Source: Papilionanthe hookeriana x Papilionanthe teres (taxonomy: Eukaryota; Streptophyta; Magnoliopsida; Asparagales; Orchidaceae). Taken from it: DNA of 64,000 nt. Under the pieces are notes generated by a model. It did no database searches and had not been told where the DNA came from. It saw only the letters and a list, made by a program, of their open reading frames with translations. A program made the position numbers and the translations under genes. The first letter of the stretch is position 1. Each line of letters begins with the position of its first letter. The stretch spans positions 16,205,625 to 16,269,624 of the forward strand of contig CM040427.1 in NCBI GenBank assembly GCA_022702705.1, in the 5' to 3' direction. Below are positions 10,661-23,387 of the stretch, one piece after another.

Positions 10661-12014
10661 CTTCTGATGATAAAATTAATGAAAATTTTCATGATGAAAA
10701 ATTATTCACTATTAATGAGTGGTGTGTTCCATGGTATGCCGATATTGTAAACTTTATTATTAGTGACATATTACCCTATGGTTTGACATACCAACAAAGG
10801 AAGAAATTTTTATCTGAAGCTAGACTTATTTATGGGATGACCCATTTTTATATAAATAAGGAAATGATCTTATTATTAGAAGATGTGTACCATTAGAAGA
10901 AGCTTATGAAATTATTCAAAAATGTTATGATTCTGATTTAGAGGGACATTTTGGTGTTGATAAAACTCCATATAAAATTCTGCAATTTGGATTTTATTGG
11001 CCTACAATTTTTAAGGATGTTAATGATTATATTAAAAATTATGATTGATGTCAGCATGTCAGTAATATATCTAGAAGAAATGAGATGCCCCTAAATTATA
11101 TGTTGGAAGTAGAAATATCTGACGTTTGGAGATTAGATTTCATGGGACCATTTATACCATCTTTCGAAAAATTATATATATTGTTAGCAGTGGACTATGT
11201 ATCTAAATGGATAGAAGCTGTTGCTTTACATTGATGTGATGCTCGAAGTGTTGTAAATTTTTTGATAAAGAACATATTTAATAGATTTGGAATGAGGATA
11301 GTAATTATAACTGATGCAGGAAGTCATTTTAGAAATGCAATTGTGGAGAAACTAGTAAAGAAATATCATATCATCCATAAAATTGCTACTGCTTATCATC
11401 CTCAGATAAGTGGTTTGGTTGAAATATCAAATCGTGAAATTAAAAAATTTTAGAAAAATTTGTTAATCTAAACAGAAAGGATTGGTCAATCAAACAAGAT
11501 TTTTTTTGTAGGCTTATAGGACTGCACACAGGACTCCTATAGGAATGTCCCCACATAGACTAATTTTTGGAAAAGCTTGTCATTTACCAGTTAAACTAGA
11601 GCATAAAGCATATTGGGCTATTAAAGAGTTCAATTCTAATTTAAAGCATGCTGGTGAGAAAAATTATTACAATTAAATGAGCTTGAAGAGATAAGGTAAG
11701 AATCATATGAAAGTGCTAAGATATATAAAGAAAAGATGAAGATATGACATGATCGTAAGATCTTGAATAAAAGTATTGAGCCAAGACAATAAGTTTTGCT
11801 ATATAATGCCAAATTAAGATTATTTTCTGGAAAGCTTAAGTCCACGTTGATGGGCCCATTTATTGTAATAAAAGTTTATCTTTATGGAGCTGTGGATATT
11901 AAAGATCCTAAAACTAAGAAAATATTCAAAGTAAATGATCCTAGACTGAATCTTTATTTCTCATTAGATCAACTCAAACTTGATGAAAATCTGATGTTGG
12001 GTATTAAGTATTGA
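10661..12014 (+). pseudogene. A1 integrase
   Basis: The HHCC zinc-binding region is degenerate (EGHFGVDKTPYKILQFGFYWP, 10940-11005). The DDE core is readable: LDFMGPF (11131, first Asp), VDYVSKWIEAV (11190-11222), ITDAGSHF (11308, second Asp) and SGLVEISNREIKKF (11407-11450, catalytic Glu). A stop falls directly after that segment. The C-terminal GPF-type domain is a separate frame at 11796-12014 (LKSTLMGPFIVIKVY), ending with a normal stop. Confidence 0.85.
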
Positions 12015-12248
12015 GTATGTCGGGTTGGCTACGTTAAACCAAGCACTTTATGGGAGGCAACTCATAGTTATCTGTGTGCTTTGTTTTAACTTTATTTTGT
12101 GTGTTTTATTTGATTTTCAGTTTGAATTATATGGTGACATCTTGCTTATATTATGTTATTGGAGATTAATGAGACCTTAATTGATAATAGGGATGAGTTA
12201 AAACGAGAATTCAGACGTTTAGCAGACCTGTGCTAAAATAGGCACTGG

Positions 12249-12285
12249 TGGCTAAGCGCCAGTAGTTCGCGCTTAGGCGTCGGAG
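12249..12285. repeat. GC-rich palindromic word cluster between pol and ORF A (A1)
   Basis: GGCTAAGCGCC (12250-12260) and GCGCTTAGGCGTC (12269-12281) are near-inverted copies of one word in otherwise AT-rich DNA. The position matches the CTCGCCGTCGGCGAG cluster of A2 (33250-33421). Confidence 0.65.
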
Positions 12286-12456
12286 TTACGAATAATTTGA
12301 AAAATGAGGTTCTAGAAGCCATTATCATGAAGAAGTTGCATGGCACGATTTTGGAAGGTTTGTAAACGTGGGAGGATGGTTTTATGCTTAATGGAAGTCC
12401 ATCCTATTCAAAAATTTCTGTCCTAAGAGCCTTACAGAAGAGTTTAAGTGTTGAAA

Positions 12457-12855
12457 ATGTCTTCTTGGGATAGTGAAATGAAGATGAAGGAGGATACAAA
12501 CAAGATGAAGTTCATTAGTGAGAGAGCGCAAGAGTTATATAACTGATTTCTAGCCGTTAGTATTCAAGGAATAGCACAGAAGATTACAAATATTGAGGCT
12601 GATGTTTCATCAATTAAAGTAAAGGTAAATGAAACTAATGCACATTTAGCACATATTGGATGGCAATTGAAGATGCAATTTAGTCATACAAGTTATATTG
12701 AAGAAGCGGATAAGGCGATGTATCTGGAAAATAAGTGGATTGAAAAGGATTCTGTCAGATGTCTTCATCATTGTCTGTTCTATCAAATCTATTTACCTAA
12801 TGGTTCAGATGGAACTAATGGAGGTACTAGATATGTTTCACCTAATGGAGACTAG
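12457..12855 (+). pseudogene. A1 env-position ORF A (plant transposon protein family), internally deleted
   Basis: Starts MSSWDSEMKMKED, reads FISERAQELYN and hits a stop (12542-12544). It resumes as a coiled-coil-like stretch (ITNIEADVSSIKVKVNETN, then HIGWQLKMQF), which aligns in style and position with the C-terminal coil of A2 ORF A (MEKELRNVRDLIDNMSDLF, then HIDWRMKKHF). The middle third present in A2 is missing, so this copy is deleted. Function is unknown; the family is conserved downstream of pol in Athila elements. Confidence 0.6.
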
Positions 12856-13261
12856 AATTAAGTTCTATAGTTTGTTAAGTGTTAGTTATTTGTGCTTGGT
12901 GTTTAATTAATTGTGTTAAGTATTAGTGTTTAATGTTTATGTATGTTGTGTGTTATTTGTTTTATGTTTTAAGTTTGTGTCTAGTGTTTACTTTAAGTGA
13001 TTTATTCTGAGTAGAAAAGATGAGATCCTATCCAAGTATCTTGGATTAAAAACTTACAATTTGTATTTGTAAGTATTTGTTTAATTAAGTAAAAATTTGT
13101 GTTTGTGCAAAACTAGTGTTGAATCATTTTTAAGTCAAAAGAAGTGTAATTATGGAGATAAGAATATTATAAGGTGATGATATACCTATTAAAACAAGTT
13201 ATGATTGAATAAATGAGTGAGAATAAGTATTTAAAGAAAAAAACAAAATTAGCGAGTTGGC

Positions 13262-13336
13262 AGCTATGCGCCGAGACCCCGTGCTTACGCTCTAGAGCTC
13301 CGGGGCTAAGCGACACGCTTTTGCGCTTAAGCGCCA
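13262..13336. repeat. GC-rich palindromic word cluster between ORF A and ORF B (A1)
   Basis: Four related words: CTATGCGCCG (13264), GTGCTTACGC (13281), GGGCTAAGCGAC (13303) and TTGCGCTTAAGCGCC (13321-13335), the last containing the perfect palindrome GCGCTTAAGCGC. It sits at the same place as the A2 cluster at 31412-31561. Confidence 0.65.
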
Positions 13337-13711
13337 GTTTGCAAAAATTAATTTTCTGGTTTAAAAACCCAGAAAGTGCCATTTTTTTCTTCACCTTCAT
13401 CTTCTTTCTTCGGATTTCACAATTTTGGAGGCTAATGCATCACTACATTTGCGAATCTTGAGCCGTTTCAAGTGAAAATTTTTAGATTTGATCTTATTGA
13501 GGTATGAGCACTTCTCCTAAGTAATACTTTTTTATTTTCATCATATATTTTGAGTGCATTTTGTAGAAATCTAAAATCACTATTCATGGTGAAAATTTGA
13601 AAAAAAGATTGAGAAATTACTTGGATTTAGTAGTTTAAGCCTTTAGGAGTTGAGTTTAGTAATTTTGAGTTGAATGTGAAATTTATAGTGATTTTTATGC
13701 AAATTTTAGAA

Positions 13712-14844
13712 ATGGAACCAGCTAGAGCCACTTTCGATTATGACAAGTTCGTCAGTTCCAAAGCTCAAGATCGTTATGTTCAAACTTTACAGTCACGTAA
13801 AATGATCTAGGAACGAGGATTTGATAAACCTGGCGGAGAAATAGAAGACATAATTGTAAATCGCTTCTGGGATAGATTATGTTGTTTTACTATCGTAGCT
13901 GTTACTTTTGTGGTTCAGGAGTTCTATGTAATCCTCCCGGAGTTAGAGGATAAGTTTGTTTTCAGTCAAGGACAGCTGGTACATTTTACTCCTGAGTTAA
14001 TTAACAGATTTTACCTATTGCCGCCTAGTTTGCATTGTTTTTATTCAAATTACAATCCAACTGAGGAAGAATTGGATGAGATTATTTCACTTTGACTGAT
14101 GGGAAGGGGTTATGGAAGATTACTAATGAAAGAAGAGTAAACATCCCTGCATTAAAGTTGAATGCCAATTCCAAAGCCTGACATTATTTCATATCATCCA
14201 AGCTGCTTCCTAAAAATCATCTAAGCGAGGTGACTAGAGAAAGAGCCACTTTGAACTATTGTATTCAACAGAGGAAGGTGATAGATATTAGAAAGATTAT
14301 TTATTATTGTATCTGGAATTCTGCTAGATATGCTGCCACTGCAGGTATGGAATTGCTTCTCTTATACATTCATTGTGTGAGCAGGTTGGTGTTAGATCTG
14401 AGAATTGGGAAGAGGATCTTCAGCCTCTTAAGCCTATTTCCAGTTCAAATTTGAAGACTTATGCTGAGCATTCAATTTTTGGCTGGAGAGGAGGATTTTC
14501 TAGAGGTTCCAATGCATATGTTTTTGCTGCATCTACATCTCGTGCTTCCACATCTCAGGCATCTTCAGGTCATTTTTTTTGATTTGCAGATTGATCTTTT
14601 GAATAAGATGAAAGATAATATTAATTATACTGCAGATCAAGTGTACAATATAGAGAGGAAAGTAGACCATATTGGGGAATATCTTCAGAGACATAGTGAG
14701 TATGAGGGAAATTATCATGGTTACATGGATAGATTGATGAGTGGTAATTTTAGTGTTGTGCTACTCACTCATCCACAATATATCCCATGTGTCTATTTGT
14801 AAAGGAAATGAAGGGGATGATGCAGAGGAGGAAGAAGATGATTA
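13712..14844 (+). pseudogene. A1 env-position ORF B (plant transposon protein family)
   Basis: Begins MEPARATFDYDKFVSSKAQDRY. A TAG at 13808-13810 splits RKMI and ERGF. The next part contains FVVQEFYVILPELED and FTPELINRFYLLP (13905-14020), then after a frameshift GKGLWKITNERRVNIPALKLN and SEVTRERATLNYCIQQRKVIDIRK. The C-terminal part is a coil with EYLQRHSEYEGNYHGYMDR (14677-14733) and an acidic end (DDAEEEEDD, stop 14842-14844). The same order of motifs is found in A2 ORF B, including EYLQRHS. No signal peptide or convincing membrane segment is visible, so calling it envelope would be unsupported. Confidence 0.75.
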
Positions 14845-15441
14845 GGATTGATATTTCATATGAGTGATGTTATGATATGTGATGTTTGTGTGGACTTTTA
14901 TTTTTGTTTTTTGTTTTATTTTTATTTGTGGATGTTAAAGAGGACTACTCTATGTCTTTCATTTTGTTATATTAATTGCTGAGACACTTTAGTTTGTGTT
15001 TATTTTAGTTGTGGATGTTATATGTTTGTGATATGAGATGTGAATGTTTGTGTTAGTAAATGTGTTAGTGTATCTTGTTTGTTAGTTTTGTTAGTTTAGA
15101 ACTAATTCCCGAAACTATTTAGGAAGTTTTTAAAATGCTACTAAAATCCACTAATTAAATTTCATACTTAACTTTTCTACCATATATATGTCTTAGTTAT
15201 GGATTTCTATTTAAGTGTATGAATATGTTTTTATGTCCTCCACTATTTTAGAAGTTTTTTGAATTTCTTTTATAAAATGAAAATTTATTAAAATTTTGAA
15301 TCAAGTCATTTTCATCATTTTTTTAATACTTGCATATTTACGATATAAAAATTCCTACAAGTTTAATACTTACAGATTTTTTTTATTCCTACCCATGTAT
15401 ATTGTTAATATGCTTAAATTTTTTATCATAATGAAAATTTT
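14845..15441 (+). other. A1 3' UTR, AT-rich, no gene
   Basis: TGTTTG/GTTAG-rich low-complexity sequence between ORF B and the first purine tract. Nothing with coding character. Confidence 0.6.
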
Positions 15442-15461
15442 AAAGTTTGGGGGGAAGGAAG
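15442..15461 (+). promoter_or_regulatory. Polypurine tract-like site in A1 3' UTR
   Basis: AAAGTTTGGGGGGAAGGAAG, a typical Athila PPT core (TTTGGGGG). It corresponds to the inner PPT-like site of A2 (29319-29333), not to the LTR-adjacent one, and no LTR follows it here. Confidence 0.65.
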
Positions 15462-16018
15462 AACAACTTTCAAAAACTTCAAATTTTATTTGTTCTCAAA
15501 TGAACCAAAAATTTAATTTTAATTGAAAAATAATTATGTGAATGAAGTTATATTAGGGAAATAAAATTTTGAATATAGAAATGAGTAAGAGAATTTAGTT
15601 AAAATCTATAGTAAGGATGAATAATTTAAAGTTAAAAATTTCTTAGTGAAGAAATGATGAATATTGTGTAACTATCTTTAGTAAGAAAGTTGTATTTTTA
15701 GAAAAAAAAATATAGAAGGATTAGAATTTTATTTTTAATACGTAAATTTCTTTTATTGAAAATAATTTTCAAAACTTTTATTATATTTCTAAGCTAAAGA
15801 TATATAGCTACCTTATGCTTTAGTAAAGAAATGGTGGAATTCAAAATCATTAAAGGTCTATTCAGATACAATAATCCTTGTCTTATAAAAATGAAAACAA
15901 AAGTGAAAGGAGTATATGTGAAAAAATGGAGAAGATTGAGGATTTAAGGGCTTAATCAAAAATTGGTTCCACACCTGATCTTTTAAAGTATAAGATATGA
16001 TGAAAATCTTGAAGCTGT
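15462..16018 (+). other. Distal A1 3' UTR with conserved block at 15860-15975
   Basis: Mostly AT-rich. The block at 15860-15975 contains AGATACAATAATCCT, a purine-rich run, GAAGATTGAGG and ATCAAAAATTGG. The same ordered words occur upstream of the A2 3' LTR (28808-28930, minus strand) and twice in T1 (24365-24637). A1 ends at 16018 against Tat LTR1. Confidence 0.65.
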
Positions 16019-18168
16019 TGACCTCATTTTTGATGAGGTCTTTTGCTTCTCTCTTTAGTACTTAGGATCTAGCCTTAGGCTTTTCCTTTGACTAATCTTA
16101 GAGGACTAGAAGTGGAACCCACCCTTTAGAAGTTCAAACACCTCTTGACTCCCTGCAAACCCCACAAGCTTGATTGTAGACCCCTAATCACCTAGAGGGT
16201 TGAAATCAAATGTGGATGTTTAAAGGATGAGTTCCCTATAGGACTTCTTGGCCTTAGGAATACCCTGGGTGGCCTGGTCTGGTGAGGGTAGACTTGCACA
16301 TACACTACACTCTCACACATTCCAAGTCCTAAAACCACACTCTTACCCAACTTTACTTCCTGACTCATGTAGGTAATTCACATGGATGGTCCTTAACCCC
16401 TAAGCCCCTGGCTAAGAGGGTTAGGAACAACATAGTGAATGCCTCAAATGAGTCCTCTCATGGCTCATATGGCTTAATATGGCTTCATGGCTCAACCAAA
16501 GTGATTCCATTTTACTCAAATTTGACCAATCTTCATTTTTCTAAAATTTCAATTTTTGACCCCCGGGGCCCTACACCTACTAAACCTACCAAAAGCCCTT
16601 GGAACTACCTAAAATTTACAAAATCACCTAAATTACCCAAAATTCCTTAAAATCAATCCTAAACATTTCCCCCCACTCAAATTGATCATCCATAGCCAAA
16701 AAATACCAAAAATTCTAAAAGTACCCCCCAATATCCTCCAAATACCCAAAATGTCCTTCTTAGCCCAAAAGTCCAAAAACTCAAAAAATTCCTAAAACAT
16801 TCCATAAAATCCCAAATATTCCCAATTTCATTTTGTTCAACTACACCATGAGCTAATTTTTCCAATTTACCCCACTTTTACCAAAACCCCCTAATTTGGC
16901 CCATTTTAAACCCAAGCGAACCCAATGTCAAACCAAACCACCCCAATTAACCACAATTTTGGTCCAATTCAATTCTAAACTTCAAATCAACATCACTAAT
17001 ATCAATTTAGACCAAATCCAAGTCCAATTTGATTGACATTTGAGCCCAATTTCAATTTGAAGCCTAAGGCCCAATTTTGGCCCATGACCTAAACCTAGCT
17101 CAAGCCCATCCAATTCAACTCCAATTGGCCTCAAATCTTTTCTAAAGCCTTCCTAACACCCCCATAAACAAAAAAATTAACTTGATTTGCCAAAAATTTG
17201 AACCTAAACTCCAGCCAAACCTAACCCAAAACCAAAATCCCTTAAATTGACCTAAGCCCAAACCTAACCCAAATGGGCCCAAATCCCGAAATTAGAGCCC
17301 AACCAATGTTGGAAACTCTTTGTGACACTCCCATGAACATTTATCAACATTAATTTTACATCAAATCCAACTTTAGCCCAACCTTAACCCAAGTTAGCCC
17401 AATTTGGCCAACCTTGGCCCCTTTACCAAAAAGGCCCACATTAAACCCAATTCAATTCAAAATCACTTTAAATTTGTTCCAAATCACTCATGACACAAGC
17501 CTAAACCAATTGCAACATTTATTTGGCACAATCCTTTACAAAATTTTCATCCTAAATTTATTTTAAATCCAAAAGCCCACTTCCTTAAACCACTTTAAAA
17601 GCCAATCCCAAGATAATTTCAAAAGCCCAAAATTGATTCTAAAGCCCATATGACATTTTCATTTGTCATCCATTTAATCAAAATCATTCCCTAATTTCCA
17701 ATTCCATCATCAAATAAATCTAAATCAAGCATCATGCCAAAATACCCCTAAATTTCAAAAACCCCAAAATCCATTTCTCATGCAAGTGAGCCAAGCCATT
17801 CCTAAGCCATGAGCAAGCCTTGGAGACATGCACAAGCCACATGAGAGCTATGAGAATCTTAGGATTGTCAACACCCCATAAATGGAAAAAGGAGGAGATC
17901 CTTTAAGCACTCCTTAAGAGTCATTAACCATTCCCATGTCTCCTCTAACTCATGCTTAAGCTTAATTATACTTGGATTGTGACTTGGCCCCACTAATCAA
18001 GCTGATCCAATTGACTTTCTCTTCAGCCCAAACCAGCCTTGGGGAGGTGTACCTAGCTTAATCCTGCTGAGCTTTCCCAACCCTAATGGCCACTGGAGTT
18101 CTTCTTCTCCTCCCCTGAGCAGCTGATCCCAGCCTTCAAACCCCCCTGGAAAGCCCTCTAGCCATTCC

Positions 18169-18177
18169 TATTTAAAC
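18169..18177 (+). promoter_or_regulatory. Candidate TATA box of Tat LTR1
   Basis: TATTTAAAC at the left edge of the GC-rich part of the LTR, preceded by CT-rich sequence. It is the best TATA-like word in a non-AT-rich context within the LTR, and lies in the segment missing from LTR2. Confidence 0.45.
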
Positions 18178-20754
18178 ACCACCACCTCTCGGCCAAAGGG
18201 GGAGTTGAACAAAACCTTACTAAAACTCTGCCAAAATCATTCCAGACCCCTCTCAAGACATAGAGAACTTGATCCCCGCTGAAATCCAGCCCTAAAACCC
18301 TCTCTGTGAGCTCAATTTCTGCGTTGAAAATCCACTCAAAAACTAGACACTTCACCACAGTGAGCCAATCTCTAAATTGATTGGTCCTACACCTTCACCA
18401 GACCAAGAGGAGAAGTTCCCCAGCAAAAGCCCCCTCACCATGCCAGACATTCCTTCCAGCCTCCAAGCTTTGTGATCGGCCTTGGTCACTTTCATACTTA
18501 GATAATTTCCCAAAGCCAGAGACTTCATCTGGAGCTTGCCTGGACTCAATCGAAGGTGACACAACTCTCAGATCGAAGCTCCACTTCTCTGAGCAAAGGT
18601 ATGAACTCATTCTTCCTCCAAAGCTTCCAACGATTCTCCATTTTGTTTAGGTTAATTTCATAGCCTATAAACTGTATGGATGTGTTCGTCTCTTCAAGAC
18701 GAATCCATAGAGCATAAGAACACAAAAATCCATTGAGAATCGAGTGAGATCTTAGGGTTTTAGTGTGGAAGGTCACGGGTGCACACCAGTCGTAGACGAT
18801 AACCAGGAGCTGTTGGATCGTGCGTGTATCGAGCGGACGGTCGAGATCAAGTCGGACAGAGCAATGGTACATGAACCGCGGGACGCATGGCTGCTGACTC
18901 AAGTGGCGGTGTCGAATGGGAGCTCGACACGTAGGGGTTTCGGAGCTGTCGAGGTTGACGCGGCACCACGTGGATAAGTAGATAAATCCCTATTTTCTGA
19001 AATAATTAAATACCCAGAAATTAAAAAATTCATATCTTTGCATAAAAAAATCAAAAAAAAAAAATAAAAATATCCTCTTGCTCAGTGAACAGAGAAGAAT
19101 AATGTGGAAAAGAAATCAAATTAATTGGATGAGTATTTTATTTTTAATAATTTATTTACTATTTTCAGTACTTTGGTTCTTCATTTTCATAAACAATTCA
19201 CCATGGCATGAGACCATAGGGCTTTTGAAGCCTCTGTTCTTGAGAACATTCCCTGAATTTGTCAAGGTCAGAGGCCATCTCTGTGAAAAATTATTGAATT
19301 TTCAAGTTCATGTCACTGTTTTAGGTATTTTGATTCCAATAATTAGCATGTTGTAAAATAAATTCTAGGAAAATTTGGCGATGTTTCTTAGGACCAGAGA
19401 ACCCTATGAAAAATATATTTTGAGTTAATTCATACATAATAACCTTAATTGGCCTAAAACCCTAAAATTGAATTTGATTTAATTAGGGTTAACCACACAT
19501 TAAATTGACTTGAAAATAATTCTTCATTACTCTTTAGCATCAGAGGAACCTTACATAAAATTTTGAAACCAATTGGACTTGATTAGCCCTACCAAATGGG
19601 TTGATTAAGCCTCATAAGCAAAATGGAACTTTAAAAATTCATAACTCCAAAAATACTTTCCAAAAATTCACAAAAATGATTTTGGAGCTTCTCTAATATC
19701 AGGGGAGTTCAGGAAAATAAAAATTAGAATTTTCTAAAAAAATTGATTTTCCACAATATTTTAATATTTTAATAATTAAAAAATAATAAAAATCACAAAA
19801 ATATTAAAAATCATAAAAATGTCATATTTTGACTCTTAATTACTTAGGTACAAACCAAATATTTTTCCTAAGTCCCTATGGTAAGATATTGAATTTTAAA
19901 GGCTTAATGTAATTTTTAATATTAAAAATATAAGTTATTTAACCTTTTTCACTAAAATAATTCTAATAAATCAAAGAAAAATAAAAAAAATTATAAAACT
20001 TATTTCCCTGAACTCCTTGAGGTGAGAGAGATTTAAGAAAAATATAAAATCCATTTTTGAGCTTTAATTTTATTTTATAATTAATTAATACTCTAAAACT
20101 CAAAATAATTATAATAAATAAAATATAATTCAAAAAATCACCAAAATTGGTCCAAATGGTCCTCTAGTCATTAGGAACATCTCATAATTTTCTTAAGGAC
20201 AGTCACCTTTCCTTGGTCGTGTTGTTGAATTTTCTTGGAAAACCCCTATTTTCTACTAAAAAATAATTGTATAAATAAATTAAATCCAGAAAAATCACAT
20301 TTTCTCCTCTAATGTCTTAATTGACATGTGAGTGAGGTGAAATAAAAATTTCCAATTCATTTGAGCTCAATTTAGTGAGTTATGAAATAAAGAAGCTTAA
20401 AAGGGCATAAAGGTAATCAAAATTTTTAACCCTTAATTAAAACTTAGGTTTAATCAAAATGGGGGGTAAATTATTTGATTTTAACTTTCTTTTGGATGAT
20501 TGAAACTTAGGAAAATTAAGGGGTAGAAACCCACTAAACACTTTGAAAATATCAAAATGAAACTTTAATTAATTAAATGATTTAAATTTTGGAAAGAATA
20601 TATTTAAAATTTGGATTATTAAAATAGAGATATTATTAAGAGGATATTTATACTTTAATTTAAAAAAATCCCTAAATAAATCACTTTAACAATATATAGT
20701 TCTTAATTAAAAATTAAAATAATAATCCAAATTAACAATTAAAACTAAAATTAA

Positions 20755-20850
20755 AACTAGATTTAAATTAAAATTAAATTAAAATTAAATTAAATTAAAT
20801 TAAATTAAATTAAATTAAATTAAAATCAAATTGAATTAAATTAAAATCAT
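20755..20850. repeat. (AAATT)n microsatellite in LTR1
   Basis: Imperfect pentanucleotide run, clean between about 20781 and 20823. The same position in LTR2 holds a longer version (44060-44440). Confidence 0.9.
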
Positions 20851-23130
20851 TTAACAACAAACCTAAATGAAATCATTAAGAATTAAATCAAAACATATCA
20901 ATAATTTCAACACCTCTTTCTATCTAAGTAAATTTAAGACATGAATATCGATGCGAAATACTAAGATAATTGAAAGTGTAAAAATTTAAATCATATCTAA
21001 AATAATTTGAACACTATTCCAAACTTAAAATTATTAATTAAGACCTCATAATTGAATTAAAACACTTTAAACCATTAACTCAAACTTTTAATTAATTATG
21101 ATTAAAATTCTCGATAAACCAACTTGCCCTTAAATGCTTTAATTATTATAACTCTTAAATAGAGTATTAAGTGAGATGTCACTTCATTCATCAGGTAATC
21201 AAATACCTAAGTTCACTGAGCAAGAAACAAAGTTTAACTAAACTCCTAGATGATTAATTCACCTGTGCAACTAAATTTACTTGGACTCAAAACAATCCCA
21301 GAAATATTGAAAAGATGTTTAGGACTAGTCCTAAGCACTTCCTCGATATGACGGGATGTTTTAGAAGAACAATTGAATCTAAGTGTTCTTTGATGAAGAA
21401 AATCATCCCTAAAACCAAACCAAGAACCTAGACGTCATAGGAGATGACTAGTTATAGGATTAGGAATTTGGTAGACAACCAAAACCCTTCCCTTAGCTTT
21501 ACCTAGGTATCTGTTGAAATATTTAAATTCCTTAACATGTGTTTTAAGTTCAGCTTGGGATGACGGGAAGAACCTCCAGGTACACTTTTATTTTATTGCA
21601 ATTTACTTTATTGCAATTTACTTACATGCACTGTACTTTACTCTTCTTGCATGATAAATAAAACTGTTGCATGAAAACCAAAACCTTTAGGATAGTCCCT
21701 GAACTGAAACCAAAACTAAATTAAAAGTCATTTCAAGATAAAATTCACCGCCAAAACATTCCAAAATATAAAACAACTCAAAATTTAATCACAAACAGAA
21801 CAACAAAACTACAATTACAACAAAATTAAAATGTCTCGTTGAATGATCGGGAATACCTCAGATGATGTAACCCACATGTTGCTAACAGGATTTCCCACGG
21901 TCTAAATGAAAGTGTAGAACTCATTCAGTTGAGTTTAGCAAATTCATCCGGACTAAGTGAATTCAATGAAAATAACGGTGTCGGGATGACGGAACCGTAG
22001 GATCTTAATCAGTTCTGTTTAAACAACTTTAAGATTTCTTTTAATTAAAATATTAAAAACACTTAGATTTTAAGATTTTCTCTAAACCAAAACACTTCTC
22101 TCATCTCCTGATTTATGACTTCTAAAACTAAACCTCTGCAACAACAAGGAGCTTGGAGCATGGTGGGCAGCTTGGCCATCGTCATCAGCAAAACCCGAGT
22201 CTACTTTAGCAAAACTTTTCTCAGAATTAAATAACCAAGCCATAGGATTTCGAGGTAGTTTGCTTAGTGCAACATAAATCCTCAACCATTTTTGTTAGGC
22301 ATTTGCATGATCATATTATGCAAATTAAGCCTTAACCAGTCTTAGGATTCCGAGGTAGTTGTTTGGTACGACATAAACCCTCATATCTTCAAGGCTATTT
22401 GTATGATCATGTCATATAAATATAAGTCCTAATTAATTAAAATTGGCAGGACTGCAATATTAAATAAATTCCCAAATTGAAGTCAAACAATAGGATAGTT
22501 TGGGAAGTTGCCAAGATTCCTCTTGGATCCTCAACTTCTCTTCCTTTGGACTCATGAAAATAACTGTTCCAAATTTGATCCATTCCCTATTGAAATTCCA
22601 AAATTCAATCCTTTGAAAATCTTAAACTTTGAAATTCTTGAGAGCAAAACCACTAATCATTATCGAGAGTTTTCTTAAATGACTCCCGTCATTTAAGATG
22701 TAATTAACTATAGGGGCTTGCCCTATATAGGGAACTTTAAAGACCCAGGTAATATAAACCCTGCTTAATTCCTTTATATTAAGCAGGGAACTTGTCGGCT
22801 TATAAAATTAGTTCGCAAACCAAATGGATGTCACCAATCTTCTAGTTTATTTAACTGAGCCCCATCATCAAGCAGTGTGTCTATTCTTTGGGATAGATAC
22901 AAGGTTTGTGGTGTGGTGCTTGTTTATATTAACTACTTGGGATGTGAGATCAGTTTGATTTCATATCATAAAATTTTCAAACTTAAAATTATTTTCAAAA
23001 TCAAATGCTACTTTTCAAATTATATATATTTAAATTAAAATTAAAATCTAAAAATTCGCCGACAATTTTTGTAGGCGACCCCCTTTTTTTTAAAATACAA
23101 CACTTAACCTAAAAATATGCCGACAACTTC

Positions 23131-23148
23131 TGGCGACTCCACTGGGGA
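23131..23148 (+). promoter_or_regulatory. Primer binding site of T1 (Ogre/Tat type, tRNA-Arg)
   Basis: TGGCGACTCCACTGGGGA. Ogre and related Tat elements use a tRNA-Arg PBS of this form. A degenerate second copy of the LTR-end/PBS junction (GCCGACAA...TAGGCGACCCC) lies 61 bases upstream, at 23058-23082, inside the LTR. Confidence 0.8.
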
Positions 23149-23371
23149 CTAGTTCCTCTCTCCATTTTTTATTAGATGGTTTTGCTTTCATTAATTGGTA
23201 GTGAGTCCAGATCCCTAGTGGACCAAAACTACCATTCTTCCTTTGGAATACCCCATTCATTTCTGTCTTGAACGAGTATAGACAACTCCGCTCCGATTTA
23301 GGAGTCACTGTTTAGACAACCCTAAATAGAGAGGTTCCGGAATCATCCCACCTCCCCAAAGAGGCGAGGTA

Positions 23372-23387
23372 GACCCCCAATAGGTGT
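23372..23387 (+). promoter_or_regulatory. 5' half of a 16-nt 5'-3' complementarity in T1
   Basis: GACCCCCAATAGGTGT, 241 bases past the PBS start, is the exact reverse complement of ACACCTATTGGGGGTC at 41814-41829, which lies at the PPT just upstream of LTR2. The role is inferred; see findings. Confidence 0.6.

Larger units (their letters stand above)
2732..16018 (+). mobile_element. Athila-type Ty3/Gypsy element A1, decayed, 3' end missing
   Basis: The order is 5' LTR, PBS for tRNA-Asp, gag, protease, RT, RNase H, integrase, then two ORFs in the env position and a 3' UTR with a purine tract. This is the Athila plan. Every domain has a clear homologue in element A2 (26775-40683). Stops and frameshifts are dense, so it is old. 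The 3' UTR is cut at 16018 by the first LTR of the Tat composite; the rest, with the 3' LTR, should lie beyond the right edge of the window if the composite inserted whole. Confidence 0.85.
16019..23125 (+). repeat. Tat LTR1, 7.1 kb
   Basis: Starts TGACCTCATTTTTGATG and ends ACA five bases before the PBS. It aligns with LTR2 over 16019-17240 and 19710-23125; the middle 2.5 kb (17240-19710) is absent from LTR2. A CCCAA/CCAATTT-rich stretch covers 16650-17700, a GC-rich part 18040-18975, and AT-rich sequence the rest. The short ORFs here have no homology I recognise and are taken as chance. Confidence 0.85.

Noticed and set aside
18158..18977. Several overlapping ORFs on both strands in the GC-rich part of LTR1
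   Set aside because: They overlap each other in multiple frames, are absent from LTR2 and show no known domain; explained by high local GC.
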